Below are positions 62,096 to 64,000 of a stretch of 64,000 nucleotides of DNA, piece by piece. Under the pieces are notes generated by a model. That model saw only the letters and a program-made list of their open reading frames with translations. It was not told where the DNA came from and searched no databases. The stretch is taken from contig BLLK01000045.1 of the NCBI GenBank assembly GCA_021927905.1, forward strand, positions 434,001 through 498,000, read 5' to 3'. The stretch's first letter is position 1, and the number at the start of each line of letters is the position of its first letter. Origin of the DNA: Chaetoceros tenuissimus (Eukaryota > Bacillariophyta > Thalassiosirophyceae > Chaetocerotales > Chaetocerotaceae). The position numbers and the translations under genes were made by a program.

Positions 62096-64000
62096 ATGGA
62101 CGACAACGTAGAGCATACGTTAAGTCAATTTGATCTTGCCAATGGGGCATTGAAAACTCTAGATCCACCAGCAGATTTTGCTGGTCCTGTGAGGAAAAGG
62201 AGAATCACAGATCCTTTATTCTTCTTGTTGATATTGGGAGCTTGGGGAGTGTCATCTTGGATCGGTGTGTATTCACTTCAAAATGGAAACTATAATAGAG
62301 TCGTTCATCCTGTTGACTATAAAGGAAGAGTTTGCGGAGTAGATAAGGATTCCAGTGGACAAGTTCTTCCATCGTTTTGGCATCCAGTTGACAATTCTTC
62401 AAATGGAGTATGTGTCGAGGAATGCCCTACACAAAACAATTTTCAACCTAATTCAAAGAATGAATTGATTTGCAGAGACAACGAAGATCTGCTTTCTATG
62501 GACGGATGTTCAATTGCAGGAGTTTTGTCAAGTGACGTCTCTGCACTCATTGCATGCGGTGGCTGTATGTTCAAGACAGAGTCAAAAGTTTTGAACGATT
62601 TTTGTATCCCTAATGATGTATCATCTGTTGTAGAGAAAGTGAACGAAGCTTATGTTAGCCAAGGAGTTTCTCTTTCAAATTGGTCTACTTTCAAGTATTC
62701 AACTTATATGCAAAGACTCGTGAGGGATGTTAGAACAGCATTTGTAATTGTCGCAGGAGTAGGAATAGGTGGGAGTGTCTTCCTTGGAATAATCTTTTTG
62801 ATTTTATCCATGTTCCCAATAGGTGTTGCTCCAATGATTTGGAGTTCCGCACTCTTGACTCCATGTGCTTTAGGTGGATGTGGTACTTACTTGTTTTTCC
62901 TTGCGAATAAGTACTCCATTGATCAATCTGGAATGCATACAACTGCAGAAGCATATACAATATTGATTGCTTCATATGTTTTATGGAGTGTTGCTGGACT
63001 CATCCTTTGCGCTGTCCTCATCATGAGACAAGATATCACGAAAACAATCTTGGTTGCAAAAGCAGTAACTCGTTCCATCAAAGAAATCTCCTTCTCATCT
63101 GTTCTCGCCATCGTTCAAATGATTTTGTACTTGGCAACTGTTGGAACTTTTGGATTTTGGGTAGTTTTGCTTTCTACCACTGGAGATAAGGATTACTCTG
63201 TTCTTACACACTACATGTAAGTTACACTTGACTACGAGAATATATGTTGTGTCTTTCTTCCAGGAAACCAATACTGACATTTTCTTTTTACATAGGTTTG
63301 CATTTCTTATTTTCTCTTTATTGTGGACGTCAGAATTCATCACAGCTCTAGGAAAGATTGCTTTATCTCACTCTTATGCTGGCTGGTACTTTACTCCAGA
63401 AAAAGAAGAGGGTCACGGAGTTTCAGTTTTCAAGTGCACAATGGCCTCCATCACTTTCCACGCTGGAACTGCAGCATTCGGTTCATTGTTCATCAAGTTT
63501 GTAACGCTACTACGTTCTCCCATTCTCCTACTTCAGTCATGTATCAAGAGGTCAGGGATGGACAATATTTGCGCAGATGCAGTAATCTGCTGTTGCCAAT
63601 GCAATCTTTTCATTCTTGAACGCTTCTTGAAGTTCATGAGCAAAAAAGCATACACTCATTCTGCAATTTTCGGAACATCCTTTTGTAAATCGTCTCACGA
63701 GTCATACTACTTGAAGCTCCGCAACAATGATGTTTTTGAAGATGCAGGCCCATTTTCCTTGTTCTCAGTATTTTATACAAGACTCTTCATCGTATCCACT
63801 GTAACTGTCTCATCCTATGCACTTTTGGATACATTTTACTCTGAAAATCTCTTCTCGATTCTCTCAGTAATCGGGGTCATTGTGATGATTTCATATTACA
63901 TTAGTGAAATCTTTACGGATGTTTTGGGCGAAGCAGTATCTACATCAATGTACTGCTACATCGCCGATGAAGAAATTATGGGAGGAGAAGGCGCACAGTT
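62096..64000 (+). CDS. Choline-transporter-like (SLC44/CTL) protein, partial
   Basis: Exons 62096-63216 and 63296-64000 are joined over a 79-bp phase-2 intron (GTAAGT...CATAG). The gene runs off the right edge, so about 600 residues are visible. The first membrane segment (DPLFFLLILGAWGVSSWIGVYSL) follows a cytosolic N-tail. A Cys-rich extracellular loop comes next (GVCVEECPTQ, ACGGCMFK, FCIPND), then several membrane helices. After the intron come LLWTSEFITALGKIALSHSYAGWYFT, FHAGTAAFGSLFIKF, CNLFILERFLKFMSKKAYTHSAIFGTSFCKSSHESYYLKLRNN and SYYISEIFTDVLGEAVSTSMYCYIADEE. These are the CTL/SLC44 hallmarks (NAY..IAI.G..FC...). It moves choline or related amines across plasma or organelle membranes. 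Confidence 0.92.

Overview
The window is nuclear DNA of a eukaryotic alga, most likely a centric diatom close to Chaetoceros (inference). The sequence is AT-rich. Genes are packed at about one per 1.8 kb, mostly alternating in strand as convergent and divergent pairs. Introns are rare and short (about 65-101 bp, GTAAGT/GTGAGT donors). Diatom-type signs are a plastid presequence of signal-peptide type followed by a Tat lumen signal, BspA-like leucine-rich-repeat proteins with a TPMDYL tail, MYND-finger and KLC-like TPR proteins, and two secreted lysine-rich repeat proteins that look like silaffins. No rRNA, tRNA, CRISPR array or virus-like element was recognised.

Layout. 1-2673: N-terminal part of a HEATR5/LAA1/SWEETIE-type trafficking protein, cut by the window edge. 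2820-3400: a hAT-type MITE with perfect 8-bp target duplications. 3.6-9.4 kb: USP deubiquitinase, AK6/FAP7, a DUF501 protein, a thioredoxin-fold protein and MAK16. 9.4-10.3 kb: repeat-rich region with TGACGTAAG sites ahead of a TPR protein. 13-19.8 kb: mitochondrial carrier, tepsin/MTV1-like AP-4 accessory protein, and a 920-aa protein of unknown function. 20.5-23.4 kb: two SKAPK-repeat secreted proteins and a Golgi-type sulfotransferase. 23.8-32.1 kb: SOUL protein, mTERF, PEP-mutase/isocitrate-lyase family enzyme, SLX9-like protein, RtcB RNA ligase and a SMYD-type SET protein. 32.2-43.7 kb: tail-anchored WD40-like protein, a second sulfotransferase-like protein, mitochondrial bL21, a coiled-coil protein and an LPAAT-like acyltransferase. 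43.8-50.3 kb: a cystatin and a 1320-aa ankyrin-VASt protein. 51.8-55.6 kb: a decayed accessory patch with a broken ankyrin gene, a broken LRR gene and its intact paralogue. 56-64 kb: MYND protein, SVP26/TEX261, a thylakoid-lumen protein, an organelle-type YchF GTPase and a choline-transporter-like protein cut by the right edge.

Most genes are independent housekeeping genes. Ribosome and RNA work is well represented (AK6, MAK16, SLX9, RtcB, bL21m, YchF), as is the endomembrane system (HEATR5, tepsin, SVP26, two sulfotransferases, LPAAT, VASt). The most interesting locus is the tandem pair of small secreted proteins built of K-A-P-K units between R-X-L-K-H motifs, next to a sulfotransferase. 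By composition they are candidates for silaffin-like, proteolytically processed biosilica or cell-wall peptides.
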